DNA from: Nitrosospira briensis
Lineage (GTDB): Bacteria; Pseudomonadota; Gammaproteobacteria; Burkholderiales; Nitrosomonadaceae
DNA length: 64,000 nt
Assembly: GCF_900115125.1 (NCBI RefSeq)
Contig: NZ_FOVJ01000001.1
Span: 281,852 to 345,851, forward strand
Reading direction: 5' to 3'
The notes below the pieces were generated by a model. It was not told where the DNA came from, did not search any database, and saw nothing but the letters and a program-made list of their open reading frames with translations. Position 1 is the stretch's first letter, and each line of letters starts with the position of its first letter. Below, piece by piece: positions 1 through 9,412 of the stretch. Position numbers and translations under genes: made by a program.

Positions 1-105
1 CAGGCCAACAGGTTTGGCTATAGCATCCCGTTTCAATGCAGTTTGCTGTACCATCGCATTGCCAGGCCGCTCCATAAGCTTTGCTGGCGCATCACGCACC
101 CATAA
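1..105 (+). CDS. Possible 3' end of an upstream gene (hao-cluster orf2/haoB?)
   Basis: One frame is open from the first base of the window to a TAA at 103-105 and encodes about 34 residues, ending in RITHP. It stops 59 bases before cycA on the same strand. In ammonia oxidisers the gene between hao and cycA is orf2 (haoB), a membrane protein, so this could be its C-terminus. The fragment is too short to identify by sequence; the proposal rests on position only. It may equally be non-coding. Confidence 0.3.
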   Translation, partial: QANRFGYSIPFQCSLLYHRIARPLHKLCWRITHP

Positions 106-116
106 CGATAAGATAC

Positions 117-136
117 AAACGGATATAAACGGATAT
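117..136 (+). repeat. Two perfect tandem copies of a 10-bp unit upstream of cycA
   Basis: The unit aaacggatat occurs at 117-126 and again at 127-136, about 30 bases before the cycA start and just before its Shine-Dalgarno sequence. A 10-bp period equals about one helical turn, so a regulator could bind both copies on one face. No known regulator is recognised; it may be a chance duplication. Confidence 0.5.
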
Positions 137-164
137 ACTTGCCCGAAAGAAAAAAGGAGAAACC

Positions 165-872
165 ATGAGCCATCGCATAACATTAGCCTTAGCCGCGGCA
201 GCCATGCTTGCGGTCATGTGCGGTCCTGCTGCCGCCCAGTCGTTTGAAGGCCGCAAGAAGTGCAGTTCCTGTCACAAGAGCCAGGCTGAATCATGGGGAG
301 ACACGGCGCACGCCAAGGCCATGGAATCCCTGAAGCCCAACACCAAGGCCGAGGCCAAGAAGAAGGCCAAGCTTGATCCGGCCAAGGACTACACCAAGGA
401 CAAGGACTGCGTGGGCTGTCACGTCGACGGCTGGGGCAAGGAAGGCGGCTACACCGTCGAGGACCCGAGCAAGTTCACAACCGGCGTGGGTTGCGAATCC
501 TGCCATGGTCCCGGCTCCAAGTATCGCGGCATCCACCGCAAGGCCGGGGCGGCGTTTGAGAAGTCGAAGAAGACCGCACCACGCCAGACACTGGCTGACG
601 CCGGCCAGGACTTCAGCTTTGAAGAAAGCTGCAACGCCTGCCACCTGAACTACGAAGGCAGCCCGTGGAAGGGTGCGAAGAAGCCCTACACTCCCTTCAC
701 CCCTGCGGTGGACAAGAAATACACCTTCGACTTTGACAAGTACGTCAAGGACACCAAGGCCATGCACGAGCATTACAAACTGGACGGCACCTTCACGGGC
801 GAGCCGAAGTTCAAGTACCATGATGAATTCCAGTCCAAGGCGAAGGTTGGCGAGAAAGGCTCGGAGGACTAA
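165..872 (+). CDS. cycA: Tetraheme cytochrome c554
   Basis: Periplasmic electron carrier that takes electrons from hydroxylamine oxidoreductase and passes them toward the quinone pool. The 235-residue product has a signal peptide of about 24 residues (cleavage near AAAQ-S) and four c-type heme motifs CxxCH at residues 33-37 (CSSCH), 82-86 (CVGCH), 110-114 (CESCH) and 156-160 (CNACH). The mature part is rich in Lys, as expected for a soluble redox partner. The start is fixed by a strong Shine-Dalgarno (aggaga, 155-160). The stop overlaps the cycB start by one base (TAATG), so the two are co-transcribed and probably translationally coupled. Third codon positions are strongly G/C, unlike the pst genes that follow, which fits high expression. 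Ammonia oxidisers often carry several near-identical copies of this cluster. Confidence 0.95.
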   Translation: MSHRITLALAAAAMLAVMCGPAAAQSFEGRKKCSSCHKSQAESWGDTAHAKAMESLKPNTKAEAKKKAKLDPAKDYTKDKDCVGCHVDGWGKEGGYTVEDPSKFTTGVGCESCHGPGSKYRGIHRKAGAAFEKSKKTAPRQTLADAGQDFSFEESCNACHLNYEGSPWKGAKKPYTPFTPAVDKKYTFDFDKYVKDTKAMHEHYKLDGTFTGEPKFKYHDEFQSKAKVGEKGSED

Positions 873-1486
873 TGGCAATAAAGGCGGGCGGTACCCTGCT
901 CACGGGTGCGATACTGGGGATAGTCATGGTGGCGGTGGTATTCGGCGGCGAGGCCGCCGTCTCCACCACGGAATTCTGCACCAGTTGTCATTCCATGACC
1001 TATCCTGCGGAGGAGTTGCGAAGCTCATCGCACTATGGGGCACTGGGGGCCAACCCCGGTTGCAAGGACTGCCACATACCGCAGGGGTTCAAGAACTTCC
1101 ACCTGGCGGTGGCAACCCATGTGGTGGACGGCGCGCGCGAATTGTACATGGAGTTTGCCGAGGACTATTCCACGCTTGAGAAATTCAACGAGCGCAGGCT
1201 CATCATGGCGCACGATGCGCGCATGAACCTGAAGAAGTGGGACAGCCGCACCTGCCGCGAATGCCACAAGAACCCGCAGCCCCCCGGAGCGGACGCCAAG
1301 GCCGCGCACAAGAAGATGGAGACCGAAGGGGCCACCTGCATCGACTGCCACCAGAACCTGGTGCACAAGGATGCACCGGAGACAGACCTCAACGAGAGCA
1401 TCAAGCAGGGCAAGATGGTGCTCAAATCCGAAACCAAGGATGAAGATGAGGACGAAGACGAAGACGAAGACGAGGAGGAGGAGTAA
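872..1486 (+). CDS. cycB: Membrane-anchored tetraheme cytochrome cM552 (NapC/NirT family)
   Basis: Proposed quinone reductase that moves electrons from cytochrome c554 into the ubiquinone pool. The 204-residue protein starts with one transmembrane anchor (about residues 8-28) followed by a periplasmic domain with four CxxCH motifs: CTSCH, CKDCH, CRECH and CIDCH. This is the NapC/NirT family layout. It overlaps cycA by one base. The C-terminus is unusual: after residue 187 it runs into an almost pure Asp/Glu tail of about 16 residues encoded by gac/gaa-type repeats. Such a tail could dock the very basic CycA, but that is inference. Function is secure by family and context. Confidence 0.95.
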   Translation: MAIKAGGTLLTGAILGIVMVAVVFGGEAAVSTTEFCTSCHSMTYPAEELRSSSHYGALGANPGCKDCHIPQGFKNFHLAVATHVVDGARELYMEFAEDYSTLEKFNERRLIMAHDARMNLKKWDSRTCRECHKNPQPPGADAKAAHKKMETEGATCIDCHQNLVHKDAPETDLNESIKQGKMVLKSETKDEDEDEDEDEDEEEE

Positions 1487-1758
1487 TCCGGGTGACGGTT
1501 TTCGGCCATCGATTATGATTGTGGTGTCACTTCCGCATCAGTTTTTCTGTCGTCGCAGCTACAGTTAAGTCGCCCATATCATTAATACATCTTTGGCTGG
1601 ATTCGAGCGGCGGGAATCCAGCCAAAGATGTCCCCAATTATTCCCATAATAATAACCGCTTCGCCTGATCCAATAGGCTGTCGGTGATTTTTGGGCTGAA
1701 TCCAAATCCGTCAACCCTTGAATAAGCCCGAAGCCGGCCGACTTTCCTGTGCTGCATG
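1487..1758. other. Intergenic region between cycB and the pstC promoter
   Basis: The stretch from cycB to pstC (1487-1820) holds no convincing gene. It contains the perfect hairpin at 1587-1631 and, at its right end, the Pho box at 1759-1776. Short open frames on the minus strand here have no start context and no recognisable content. Confidence 0.6.
1587..1631. terminator. Perfect 18-bp hairpin downstream of cycB
   Basis: The arms 1587-1604 (acatctttggctggattc) and 1614-1631 are perfect reverse complements separated by a 9-base loop. It lies 100 bases after the cycB stop and is the best candidate for the 3' end of the cycAB transcript. There is no T tract on either side, so it may be an mRNA-stabilising hairpin, or a protein-binding palindrome, rather than a classical intrinsic terminator. 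Confidence 0.6.
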
Positions 1759-1776
1759 ATGTCACGAAACTGTAAT
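1759..1776 (+). promoter_or_regulatory. Pho box upstream of pstC
   Basis: atgtcac-gaaa-ctgtaat fits the PhoB operator layout of two 7-mers (CTGTCAT-like) separated by an A-rich 4-mer: TGTCA is intact in the first half and CTGT plus the final AT in the second. It ends 44 bases before the pstC start, in the usual position for PhoB activation. Regulation by phosphate starvation is inferred from the match and the gene content. Confidence 0.65.
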
Positions 1777-1820
1777 ATTTCCATCGTAACATGTAGTGCC
1801 CGAGTAACTTCCCTTTTAAA

Positions 1821-2762
1821 ATGCGGTTGCCTGTGACAGCACAGTCCGACGAAATAACTCATCCTAAAAGGCTCGGGTATAGCTATCGCCGTCATCTGGG
1901 CGAGCGTTTTATCGAGACCCTGCTGTTCCTCATGGCATTTGTCTCCGTCGCGATCACCATTGCCATCGTGGCAATGTTGGTAAAAGAGTCTTTTGTATTT
2001 TTTGAACACGTTCCGCTTTGGGAATTTCTCACCGATACCCAATGGACTCCGCTGTTCGATGATGCGCACTACGGCATACTCCCGCTGATCTCCGGTACCC
2101 TGGTAAGTTCCGCCGTGGCGCTTCTGGTTGCCATCCCTCTAGGCACCATCACTGCGATATATCTTTCAGAATTCGCACCCTTTGCAGCGCGTGAAGTCGC
2201 CAAGCCATTTCTCGAGTTATTGGGCGGAGTCCCGACTGTTGTATATGGCTATTTCGCATTGTTATTCGTAACGCCCCTGTTGCAAAAGATATTTCCGGAA
2301 TTGCCCGGCTTCAGCCTTCTTTCAGCCGGGCTGGTGATGGGCATCATGATTATTCCCTATGTCAGTTCCATGGCTGAAGACTCGATGCGCGCAGTTCCGA
2401 TGCACTTGCGCGAAGGTTCCTACGCAATGGGCGCCACCCGGTTCCAGACAGCCCTCAGGGTAGTGATGCCCGGTGCGTTTTCCGGTATTGCCGCTGCCTA
2501 TATTCTCGGTATTTCGCGCGCGGTGGGCGAAACGATGGTTGTAGCGATTGCTGCCGGCATGCAGCCCAATCTTACCTGGAACCCGATGGAGCCGGCGGCT
2601 ACCATCACAGCCTATATCGTACAGGTCAGCCTGGGCGATCTGCCCCATGGCAGTATCGGCTACCAGACTATTTTCGCCGCCGGACTTACATTGCTGCTAT
2701 TGACACTTACATTCAATATCATTGGGCATGTTCTGCGTAAACGCTACCGTGAAGTGTATTAA
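1821..2762 (+). CDS. pstC: Phosphate ABC transporter permease PstC
   Basis: One of the two inner-membrane permease subunits of the high-affinity phosphate importer. The 313-residue protein has the expected six transmembrane segments, the first at about residues 35-57, and the permease loop with SMAEDSMRAVPMHLREGSYAMGATR that contacts PstB. The first ATG has no clear Shine-Dalgarno; a GTG at 1833 is an alternative. The gene is first in a pstC-pstA-pstB set preceded by a Pho box. The substrate-binding protein gene pstS, which usually precedes pstC, is absent here. Confidence 0.93.
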   Translation: MRLPVTAQSDEITHPKRLGYSYRRHLGERFIETLLFLMAFVSVAITIAIVAMLVKESFVFFEHVPLWEFLTDTQWTPLFDDAHYGILPLISGTLVSSAVALLVAIPLGTITAIYLSEFAPFAAREVAKPFLELLGGVPTVVYGYFALLFVTPLLQKIFPELPGFSLLSAGLVMGIMIIPYVSSMAEDSMRAVPMHLREGSYAMGATRFQTALRVVMPGAFSGIAAAYILGISRAVGETMVVAIAAGMQPNLTWNPMEPAATITAYIVQVSLGDLPHGSIGYQTIFAAGLTLLLLTLTFNIIGHVLRKRYREVY

Positions 2763-2888
2763 AAAATCAGACACGGTCGTAAATACAGTGCACCGATGCT
2801 ATGAATGAATGCAATACTTCTCCTACTGTGCACCTCTCCCTCTCAGTTTGCCTCATGAGCCGTCTCAGATCTTTTCTGGAAGGCGTCA

Positions 2889-3812
2889 ATGAAAGATAAA
2901 GACCTGAGCGAAATACGCTCCATCATTGCGCGCCATAAGCTTTGGGATTTCATCTTCATGATTCTCGGCGTGTTTGTACTAATGATTGCGGTGTTGACAT
3001 TCATGGCATTATTCTCTCACATGCTTATTGATGGAATGCCGCGCTTGTCCCTCGATTTTTTTACTTCTTTTCCATCACGCCGTCCCGGGTCAGCAGGCAT
3101 CCTCTCTGCCTGGGTTGGAACAACCCTGGTCATGTTGGTGACCGCTGCGGCGGCCGTACCCATGGGTATTGGAGCGGGGATCTATCTGGAAGAATACGCA
3201 CCGAAAAACATTATTACCGAGATCATCGAAATCAATGTTACCAATCTTGCCGGCGTTCCCTCCATTATCTACGGTCTGCTGGCGTTAAGCCTCTTTGTAC
3301 ACCAACTCGGATTCGGCCAGAGCATTCTTTCGGCCGGCCTGGCGTTGGCATTATTGATCCTGCCGGTGGTAATCGTGGCCACCCGTGAGGCAATACGTGC
3401 CATACCGGTGGTTATCCGGGAAGGAGCCTATGCACTGGGCGCGACCAAGTGGCAAACAGTCTGGGACCATTTACTTCCTTATTCCGCAGCCGGTATTTTA
3501 ACGGGCGTTATTATTGGCCTGGCTCGCGCTATTGGCGAAACAGCGCCCATCATCACGATTGGAGCGCTGACTTTCATCGCTTTTTTACCGCCATCCCCCA
3601 TTAAACCGGATTTTCCTTTCATATCGTTCGAATGGTTGATGGCGCCGTTTACGGTGATGCCTATTCAGATGTTCAATTGGGTTTCGCGGCCCGAAGAAGC
3701 GTTTCAGATCAATGCCGCAGCGGCAGGATTGGTGCTGGTCGTGATGACCCTCACCATGAACGCGCTCGCCATTTACTTGCGTTATCGCATGCGCAAGAAT
3801 CTTAAATGGTAG
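2889..3812 (+). CDS. pstA: Phosphate ABC transporter permease PstA
   Basis: Second permease subunit of the phosphate importer. The 307-residue protein has about six transmembrane helices and the conserved EAA-type loop ([22 protein letters not shown]). The start is supported by aagg about five bases upstream. It follows pstC after 126 bases with no obvious terminator and overlaps pstB by seven bases, so PstA and PstB are probably made together. Confidence 0.93.
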   Translation: MKDKDLSEIRSIIARHKLWDFIFMILGVFVLMIAVLTFMALFSHMLIDGMPRLSLDFFTSFPSRRPGSAGILSAWVGTTLVMLVTAAAAVPMGIGAGIYLEEYAPKNIITEIIEINVTNLAGVPSIIYGLLALSLFVHQLGFGQSILSAGLALALLILPVVIVATREAIRAIPVVIREGAYALGATKWQTVWDHLLPYSAAGILTGVIIGLARAIGETAPIITIGALTFIAFLPPSPIKPDFPFISFEWLMAPFTVMPIQMFNWVSRPEEAFQINAAAAGLVLVVMTLTMNALAIYLRYRMRKNLKW

Positions 3813-4627
3813 ACAATCCCGCGTTTGCTCCCATGGACGAAGATTCCGCTCCCGATATTTCGACAGTCCGGTATAAGTCCGAAGTCCGAAACTTGAGTTT
3901 TTATTATGGCGCATTCTCTGCGCTGAAAAACATCAGCATGATGTTGCATGAAAAACAGGTGACCGCATTGATTGGTCCCTCGGGATGCGGTAAGTCCACT
4001 TTTCTGCGCTGCTTCAACCGGATGCACGACCTTTACCCCGGCAATCGTTACGTGGGTGAAATCATTCTCCATCCGGACAATGTCAATATTCTTTCTCGCA
4101 GTGTGGATCCGATTGAAGTACGGATGCGCATCAGCATGGTATTTCAGAAACCGAATCCTTTCCCGAAATCAATTTATGAAAATGTTGCGTATGGCCTCCG
4201 GGTACGAGGTGTGAGGCAGCGTGCCATACTGGACGAGAAAGTGGAGGAAGCGCTGCGCGGCGCGGCACTGTGGGATGAAGTAAAAGATCGCTTAAACCAG
4301 TTAGCCTATAATCTTTCCGGTGGACAGCAGCAACGCCTGTGTATCGCAAGAGCGCTGGCAACCGACCCCGAGATCCTGTTGTTCGACGAACCCACTTCTG
4401 CGCTTGACCCAATTGCTACAGCCAGCATCGAGGAACTCATCACCGACCTGAAGGACAAGGTTACCATTCTGATCGTTACCCACAATATGCAGCAGGCCGC
4501 GCGCGTGTCGGATTACACCGCGTATATGTATCTCGGCGAGCTTATCGAGTTTGATGTCACAGACACGATTTTCATCAAGCCTAAAAATAAACAGACGGAA
4601 GATTATATTACCGGACGTTTTGGGTAG
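3806..4627 (+). CDS. pstB: Phosphate ABC transporter ATP-binding protein PstB
   Basis: Cytoplasmic ATPase that drives phosphate import through PstC/PstA. The 273-residue product shows Walker A (GPSGCGKST), the ABC signature (LSGGQQQR) and Walker B ([13 protein letters not shown]), then the switch His in [10 protein letters not shown]. The start overlaps the pstA stop; an in-frame ATG at 3833 is an alternative that removes a poorly conserved N-terminus. No phoU follows: the next gene is tpiA. Confidence 0.95.
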   Translation: MVDNPAFAPMDEDSAPDISTVRYKSEVRNLSFYYGAFSALKNISMMLHEKQVTALIGPSGCGKSTFLRCFNRMHDLYPGNRYVGEIILHPDNVNILSRSVDPIEVRMRISMVFQKPNPFPKSIYENVAYGLRVRGVRQRAILDEKVEEALRGAALWDEVKDRLNQLAYNLSGGQQQRLCIARALATDPEILLFDEPTSALDPIATASIEELITDLKDKVTILIVTHNMQQAARVSDYTAYMYLGELIEFDVTDTIFIKPKNKQTEDYITGRFG

Positions 4628-4750
4628 TTCTGCATATCTGCCGCTCATGTTTGCGTTGCCGAAGACCGATGACGATATTGTTGGCCGTGATTGACCCCGT
4701 ATTCATTCACAGGTAACATTCGCAGCTTTAAGTTCAAAGGCGACTCCTTT

Positions 4751-5512
4751 ATGGCCATACGTTCGAAGCTGGTCGCGGGCAACTGGAAAATGCACGGCGG
4801 AACGATACAGAATCGGGAGTTGCTGAATGCAATCATTGCCGGGACGGAAGAATTGGGCGAGGGGGGTGTGGCAGTGTTTGTACCTTATCCTTATCTTTCG
4901 CAATCCCAGTCGATATTGCAGAAGACGCACGTTTCCTGGGGTGCGCAGAACGTCAGCCAACATGACAAAGGCGCTTATACAGGCGAAGTCTCAGCGGCCA
5001 TGTTGATGGATTTTGGCTGCCGCTATGTAATTATCGGCCACTCGGAACGGCGCGCGTTGTACGGCGAGGATAGTCGTACCGTGGCGCTCAAGTTCAAGGC
5101 CGCTCAGGCAGCGGGCTTGATACCCGTGTTGTGCATAGGAGAAACGCTTGATCAGCGCGAGGCTGTCATTACCGAACAAGTCGTCGCCGAACAGTTGGAT
5201 ACGGTTATCGAACTGGTGGGGATCAACGCGCTTGCCGATTCGGTGCTTGCCTACGAGCCGGTATGGGCTATCGGTACCGGTAAAACCGCTACGCCGGAGC
5301 AGGCGCAGGACGTGCATGGATTTATTCGCGATAGAATTGCCGCTAGCAATCCGGAAGTTGCTGCGGAACTGAAAGTTCTTTATGGGGGCAGCGTGAAGGC
5401 GAGCAATGCTGCCGAGCTATTTGCCATGCCCGACATTGATGGCGGGCTCATTGGCGGTGCTTCGCTAATTGCCGATGAATTCATCGCAATCTGTAACGCG
5501 GCTAGAAACTAA
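4751..5512 (+). CDS. tpiA: Triosephosphate isomerase
   Basis: Interconverts dihydroxyacetone phosphate and glyceraldehyde 3-phosphate in glycolysis and the Calvin cycle. The 253-residue protein shows the catalytic Asn-Lys region (AGNWKMHGG), the His electrophile (IIGHSERR), the catalytic Glu (YEPVWAIGTGKTA) and the phosphate-binding loop (LYGGSVKASN). A longer open frame begins at 4691, but the ATG at 4751 places the NWK motif at the family position and has aaagg about ten bases upstream. It lies directly upstream of secG, a common betaproteobacterial order. Confidence 0.95.
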   Translation: MAIRSKLVAGNWKMHGGTIQNRELLNAIIAGTEELGEGGVAVFVPYPYLSQSQSILQKTHVSWGAQNVSQHDKGAYTGEVSAAMLMDFGCRYVIIGHSERRALYGEDSRTVALKFKAAQAAGLIPVLCIGETLDQREAVITEQVVAEQLDTVIELVGINALADSVLAYEPVWAIGTGKTATPEQAQDVHGFIRDRIAASNPEVAAELKVLYGGSVKASNAAELFAMPDIDGGLIGGASLIADEFIAICNAARN

Positions 5513-5530
5513 TTTATTTTGGAGTAGGCT

Positions 5531-5881
5531 TTGGAAACAGCTATCTGGATACTACACCTCCTGTCGGCAATTACCGTAATTGTTCTGGTTCTGCTGCAAC
5601 ACGGCAAGGGGGCCGACATGGGCGCCGCCTTTGGCAGCGGTTCATCGGGCAGCCTGTTCGGGGCCAGCGGTTCAGCCAATTTTCTGAGTAGAACAACCGG
5701 TGTGCTGGCTGCGGTGTTTTTCATGACCAGCCTTGGGCTTACCTATCTTTCCAGCCATAAGATAGAAGACGGGGGAGTGATGGATAAAGCGGTCCCGGTC
5801 GAACCAGCAAAACCGGTGGAGGCGGCACCGGAAGTTCCTGCGGATGGAGGGGCTTCGAAGGCTACGGAAATACCGGAATAA
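5531..5881 (+). CDS. secG: Protein-export membrane protein SecG
   Basis: Small subunit of the SecYEG translocon. The 116-residue protein has two transmembrane helices (about 3-23 and 53-73) around a Gly/Ser-rich loop (GAAFGSGSSGSLFGASG), the SecG hallmark, and then a disordered Pro/Ala/Glu tail. The start codon is TTG, chosen because ggag lies seven bases upstream and the first helix begins immediately after it. It sits between tpiA and tRNA-Leu. Confidence 0.93.
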   Translation: METAIWILHLLSAITVIVLVLLQHGKGADMGAAFGSGSSGSLFGASGSANFLSRTTGVLAAVFFMTSLGLTYLSSHKIEDGGVMDKAVPVEPAKPVEAAPEVPADGGASKATEIPE

Positions 5882-5992
5882 GAAATACCGGAAGCTTAAT
5901 GATGAGTTAAACTGCTTTAATGATGAGCTGATGGAACAATCGATTGAAGCAGTGTTCTAATATCGATTAAGCTTCAGAACTCGAATTAAGCC

Positions 5993-6077
5993 GCCGACGT
6001 GGTGAAATTGGTAGACACGCCGTCTTGAGGGGGCGGTGGCGAAAGCTGTGCGAGTTCGACTCTCGCCGTCGGCACCA
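5993..6077 (+). tRNA. tRNA-Leu (anticodon GAG)
   Basis: An 85-base cloverleaf with acceptor arms GCCGACG (5993-5999) and CGTCGGC (6067-6073), discriminator A and encoded CCA (6075-6077). The anticodon arm CCGTC-TTGAGGG-GGCGG gives anticodon GAG. The long variable arm and the D-loop ggtgaaattggtagac are typical of class II leucine tRNAs. It sits between secG and nuoA, as in many betaproteobacteria. Confidence 0.95.
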
Positions 6078-6162
6078 CTTGAATGGAATAAGGTGGGGAA
6101 CCAGGCCGCAATTACATGAATGAAAATATGCCAGGTCCCTAGCTCTATACTTCTGGTTGCAT

Positions 6163-6519
6163 ATGCTCGAAAATTATTTTCCCATTTTGTTGTTCATTCT
6201 GCTTGGCCTGGCCGTTGGCGCCCTGGCCATGGGGTTCGGCTGGCTGTTTGGCCCCAACCGGCCCGACAGCGAGAAATTATCCCCATACGAGTGCGGTTTC
6301 GAGGCGTTCGAAGATGCGCGCATGAAATTCGACGTACGCTATTATCTCGTGGCCATCCTGTTCATCCTGTTCGACCTCGAGATTGCATTCCTGTTTCCAT
6401 GGGCGGTGGTGTTGAACGAGATTGGCCTTTTCGGTTTTGTCGCAATGATGATTTTTCTTGGCATCCTCGTCGTCGGCTTTATTTACGAATGGACCAAGGG
6501 TGCCCTGGAATGGGATTAA
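6163..6519 (+). CDS. nuoA: NADH-quinone oxidoreductase subunit A
   Basis: Membrane subunit of complex I at the junction with the peripheral arm. The 118-residue protein has three transmembrane helices and the conserved loop [32 protein letters not shown], typical of NuoA. The ATG at 6163 is preferred over the in-frame TTG two codons earlier. It is the first gene of a complete fourteen-gene nuo cluster starting 85 bases after tRNA-Leu. Confidence 0.95.
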   Translation: MLENYFPILLFILLGLAVGALAMGFGWLFGPNRPDSEKLSPYECGFEAFEDARMKFDVRYYLVAILFILFDLEIAFLFPWAVVLNEIGLFGFVAMMIFLGILVVGFIYEWTKGALEWD

Positions 6520-6523
6520 GGTC

Positions 6524-7000
6524 ATGAGCACTAACGGTACGATGGAAAAAGGTTTTGTCACCACTAGCCTGGATTCGGTCATCAACTGGGGACGTACCGG
6601 GTCCATGTGGCCGATGACTTTTGGTCTCGCATGCTGTGCAGTTGAAATGATGCAGGCGGGTGCGTCGCGTTACGACCTCGACCGTTTCGGCGTGGTATTC
6701 CGCCCTAGTCCGCGTCAATCGGACGTCATGATTGTTGCAGGCACCCTGTGCAATAAAATGGCGCCCGCACTGCGCAAAGTCTACGACCAGATGGCCGAGC
6801 CGCGTTGGGTGATATCCATGGGTTCCTGTGCCAACGGAGGCGGTTATTATCATTACTCGTACTCTGTCGTGCGCGGCTGTGATCGCATTGTGCCGGTCGA
6901 TATTTACGTCCCCGGCTGCCCACCCACTGCGGAGGCATTGCTCTACGGGATTATCCAGTTGCAGAACAAAATCCACCGCACCAATACCATCGCCCGTTGA
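6524..7000 (+). CDS. nuoB: NADH-quinone oxidoreductase subunit B
   Basis: Carries iron-sulfur cluster N2, the last relay before ubiquinone. The 158-residue protein has the adjacent Cys pair at 37-38 (LACCAVEM), the GSCANGG cysteine and the PGCPP cysteine that ligate N2. The start is the ATG at 6524, four bases after the nuoA stop; an upstream in-frame ATG at 6458 lies inside nuoA and would add residues not seen in the family. NuoC follows immediately. Confidence 0.96.
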   Translation: MSTNGTMEKGFVTTSLDSVINWGRTGSMWPMTFGLACCAVEMMQAGASRYDLDRFGVVFRPSPRQSDVMIVAGTLCNKMAPALRKVYDQMAEPRWVISMGSCANGGGYYHYSYSVVRGCDRIVPVDIYVPGCPPTAEALLYGIIQLQNKIHRTNTIAR

Positions 7001-7008
7001 GCCATAAA

Positions 7009-7626
7009 ATGTCGTCGTCCCGCGTGGAAAAGCTCTCCTTTTGCCTTCAGAATGTGTTGGGCGATAAAGTTACCAATGCCACGGAGCAATTGGGCGAACT
7101 CACCTTATCGGTGCTTCCCGGTGATTTGCTATGGGCCATGAGGACTCTGCGGGATCATCCCGACCTGGGCTTTGAAATGCTCATCGATTTATGCGGTTTG
7201 GATTATTCGGCTTACGGGTCCGAATCTGTCACCGGGAATGATCTGACGGGCAAACGCTTTGCCGTCGTATATCACCTGCTGTCGATCAAACATAACCACC
7301 GGTTGCGAATCAAGGGGTTCGTCGACGATGATGAGTTTCCCGTGGTGGATTCAGTGATAGGTATCTGGCCATCTGCCAACTGGTTCGAACGCGAAGCATT
7401 CGACCTTTACGGCATCGTTTTTACCGGTCATCCGGACCTGCGCCGTATTCTTACCGACTACGGCTTTATCGGCAGTCCATTTCGCAAGGATTTTCCACTA
7501 AGCGGAAATGTCGAGATGCGTTACGACCCTGATCAGCGACGAGTAATTTATCAGCCGGTCAGCATCGAGCCGCGCCAGATCACGCCGCGCGTAATCCGCG
7601 AAGAGCATTATGGGGACACTGAATGA
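7009..7626 (+). CDS. nuoC: NADH-quinone oxidoreductase subunit C
   Basis: Peripheral-arm 30-kDa subunit that pairs with NuoD. The 205-residue protein shows the family signature ERE[24 protein letters not shown]. The ATG at 7009 is preferred; an in-frame TTG at 6997 overlapping the nuoB stop would add four residues. NuoC and NuoD are separate proteins here, not fused as in Escherichia coli. Confidence 0.95.
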   Translation: MSSSRVEKLSFCLQNVLGDKVTNATEQLGELTLSVLPGDLLWAMRTLRDHPDLGFEMLIDLCGLDYSAYGSESVTGNDLTGKRFAVVYHLLSIKHNHRLRIKGFVDDDEFPVVDSVIGIWPSANWFEREAFDLYGIVFTGHPDLRRILTDYGFIGSPFRKDFPLSGNVEMRYDPDQRRVIYQPVSIEPRQITPRVIREEHYGDTE

Positions 7627-7653
7627 AGTCACGGTGGCATAGGCTGCTCAAGC

Positions 7654-8907
7654 ATGGCTGAGATACGTAACTACACCATGAACTTTGGTCCGCAGCATCC
7701 GGCTGCGCATGGCGTGTTGCGCCTCGTGCTGGAGCTGGACGGCGAAGTCGTCCAGCGCGCCGACCCGCATATCGGATTGCTACATCGCGCGACCGAAAAA
7801 TTGGCCGAGTACAAGACTTACATTCAGTCGGTGCCGTACATGGATCGGTTGGACTATGTCTCCATGATGTGTAACGAGCATGCTTATGTAATGGCTATCG
7901 AGAAGCTGCTTCAACTCGAGGTGCCGGTGCGTGCGCAATACATTCGCGTGATGTTTGATGAAATCACCCGGATACTCAACCACCTCTTGTGGCTGGGCGC
8001 TCACGCTCTGGATGTGGGCGCGATGACGGTATTTCTGTATGCCTTCCGGGACCGGGAAGACCTGATGGATGTTTATGAGGCGGTCTCGGGAGCCAGAATG
8101 CATGCCGCCTACTACCGCCCCGGTGGAGTCTATCGAGACCTTCCGGACTCCATGCCGCGATACAAGGCATCGAAAATCCATAATGAAAAAAGCACCAGGG
8201 TACTGAATGAAAATCGCAGCGGTTCGCTGCTGGATTTTATCGAAGACTTTACCAACCGGTTTCCTATCTATGTGGACGAGTATGAAACCCTGCTTACCGA
8301 TAACCGCATCTGGAAACAGCGCCTGGTAGGTATCGGCGTGGTCTCGCCGGAACGTGCCATGGCGCTGGGTTTCACAGGTCCCATGTTGCGGGGTTCCGGG
8401 GTGGAGTGGGATTTGCGGAGAAAACAACCTTACGAAGTTTACGATAAGGTAGATTTTGACATACCCGTGGGCGTGAACGGCGATTGCTACGATCGCTACC
8501 TGGTCCGGATCGAGGAATTCCGTCAATCCAACCGCATCATCAAACAATGTGTCGACTGGTTGCGGAAGAATCCCGGTCCGGTAATAACCGATAATCACAA
8601 GGTGGCGCCGCCCCCGCGAGTTGAGATGAAGCAGAATATGGAAGAGCTGATTCATCATTTCAAGCTTTTTACCGAGGGCTTTCACGTACCGCCTGGCGAA
8701 ACCTATGCGGCAATCGAGCATCCGAAAGGTGAATTCGGCATCTATCTGGTTTCAGATGGCGCCAATATGCCATACCGCCTGAAAATCCGTGCGCCCGGTT
8801 TTGCCCACCTTGCGGCGCTGGATGAAATGTCGCGCGGACATATGATTGCCGACGTTGTTGCCATTATTGGCACCCAGGACATCGTGTTCGGTGAGATAGA
8901 CAGATGA
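7654..8907 (+). CDS. nuoD: NADH-quinone oxidoreductase subunit D
   Basis: The 49-kDa subunit that lines the quinone-binding cavity with NuoB. The 417-residue protein starts [23 protein letters not shown], containing the conserved quinone-site HPAAHG motif, and ends in DIVFGEIDR, the typical C-terminus. It follows nuoC after 27 bases. No hydrogenase-type Cys pairs remain, as expected for the family. Confidence 0.96.
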   Translation: MAEIRNYTMNFGPQHPAAHGVLRLVLELDGEVVQRADPHIGLLHRATEKLAEYKTYIQSVPYMDRLDYVSMMCNEHAYVMAIEKLLQLEVPVRAQYIRVMFDEITRILNHLLWLGAHALDVGAMTVFLYAFRDREDLMDVYEAVSGARMHAAYYRPGGVYRDLPDSMPRYKASKIHNEKSTRVLNENRSGSLLDFIEDFTNRFPIYVDEYETLLTDNRIWKQRLVGIGVVSPERAMALGFTGPMLRGSGVEWDLRRKQPYEVYDKVDFDIPVGVNGDCYDRYLVRIEEFRQSNRIIKQCVDWLRKNPGPVITDNHKVAPPPRVEMKQNMEELIHHFKLFTEGFHVPPGETYAAIEHPKGEFGIYLVSDGANMPYRLKIRAPGFAHLAALDEMSRGHMIADVVAIIGTQDIVFGEIDR

Positions 8908-8935
8908 CCTCCCTGAAAGTTAAACAGTTATCAAG

Positions 8936-9412
8936 ATGTTAAGTGCTGAGTCCATAAAAAAAATCGACCGTGAAATTACCAAGTATCCGGCCGATCAAAG
9001 GCAATCGGCGGTGATGTCAGCCCTTGCCATTGCCCAGGATGAGAAGGGGTGGCTCGCGACTGAAACAATGGATTTTGTCGCAGGCTATCTCGGAATGCCG
9101 CCCATTGCGGTATATGAAGTGGCCACCTTTTATGGCATGTATAATTTGCAGCCGCTGGGCAAATTCAAGATCACTGTCTGTACGAATCTGCCTTGTGCCC
9201 TATCCGGCGCAAACGAAGCCGTGGCGCATTTCCGGAAAAAATTGGGTATCGATTTCAACGAGACGACTGCTGACGGTAAATTTACCTTGAAAGAAGGCGA
9301 GTGCATGGGGGCGTGCGGTGACGCCCCTGTGCTCCTGGTCAACAACAAACGCATGTGCAGTTTCATGTCCAACGACTCGATCGACCAATTGCTGGAGGAG
9401 TTGAGCAAATGA
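8936..9412 (+). CDS. nuoE: NADH-quinone oxidoreductase subunit E
   Basis: 24-kDa thioredoxin-fold subunit holding the 2Fe-2S cluster N1a. The 158-residue protein has the ligand pattern C-x4-C ([11 protein letters not shown]) and C-x3-C ([10 protein letters not shown]). The stop overlaps the nuoF start (ATGA), so NuoE and NuoF, which bind each other in the NADH dehydrogenase module, are translationally coupled. Confidence 0.95.
   Translation: MLSAESIKKIDREITKYPADQRQSAVMSALAIAQDEKGWLATETMDFVAGYLGMPPIAVYEVATFYGMYNLQPLGKFKITVCTNLPCALSGANEAVAHFRKKLGIDFNETTADGKFTLKEGECMGACGDAPVLLVNNKRMCSFMSNDSIDQLLEELSK

Noticed and set aside
1165-1509. Minus-strand frame with a long serine run opposite cycB
   Set aside because: It is the antisense reading of the acidic gac/gaa tail of CycB and has no ribosome site or homology.
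7780-8721. 313-residue minus-strand frame
   Set aside because: Antisense to nuoD; no recognisable domain.
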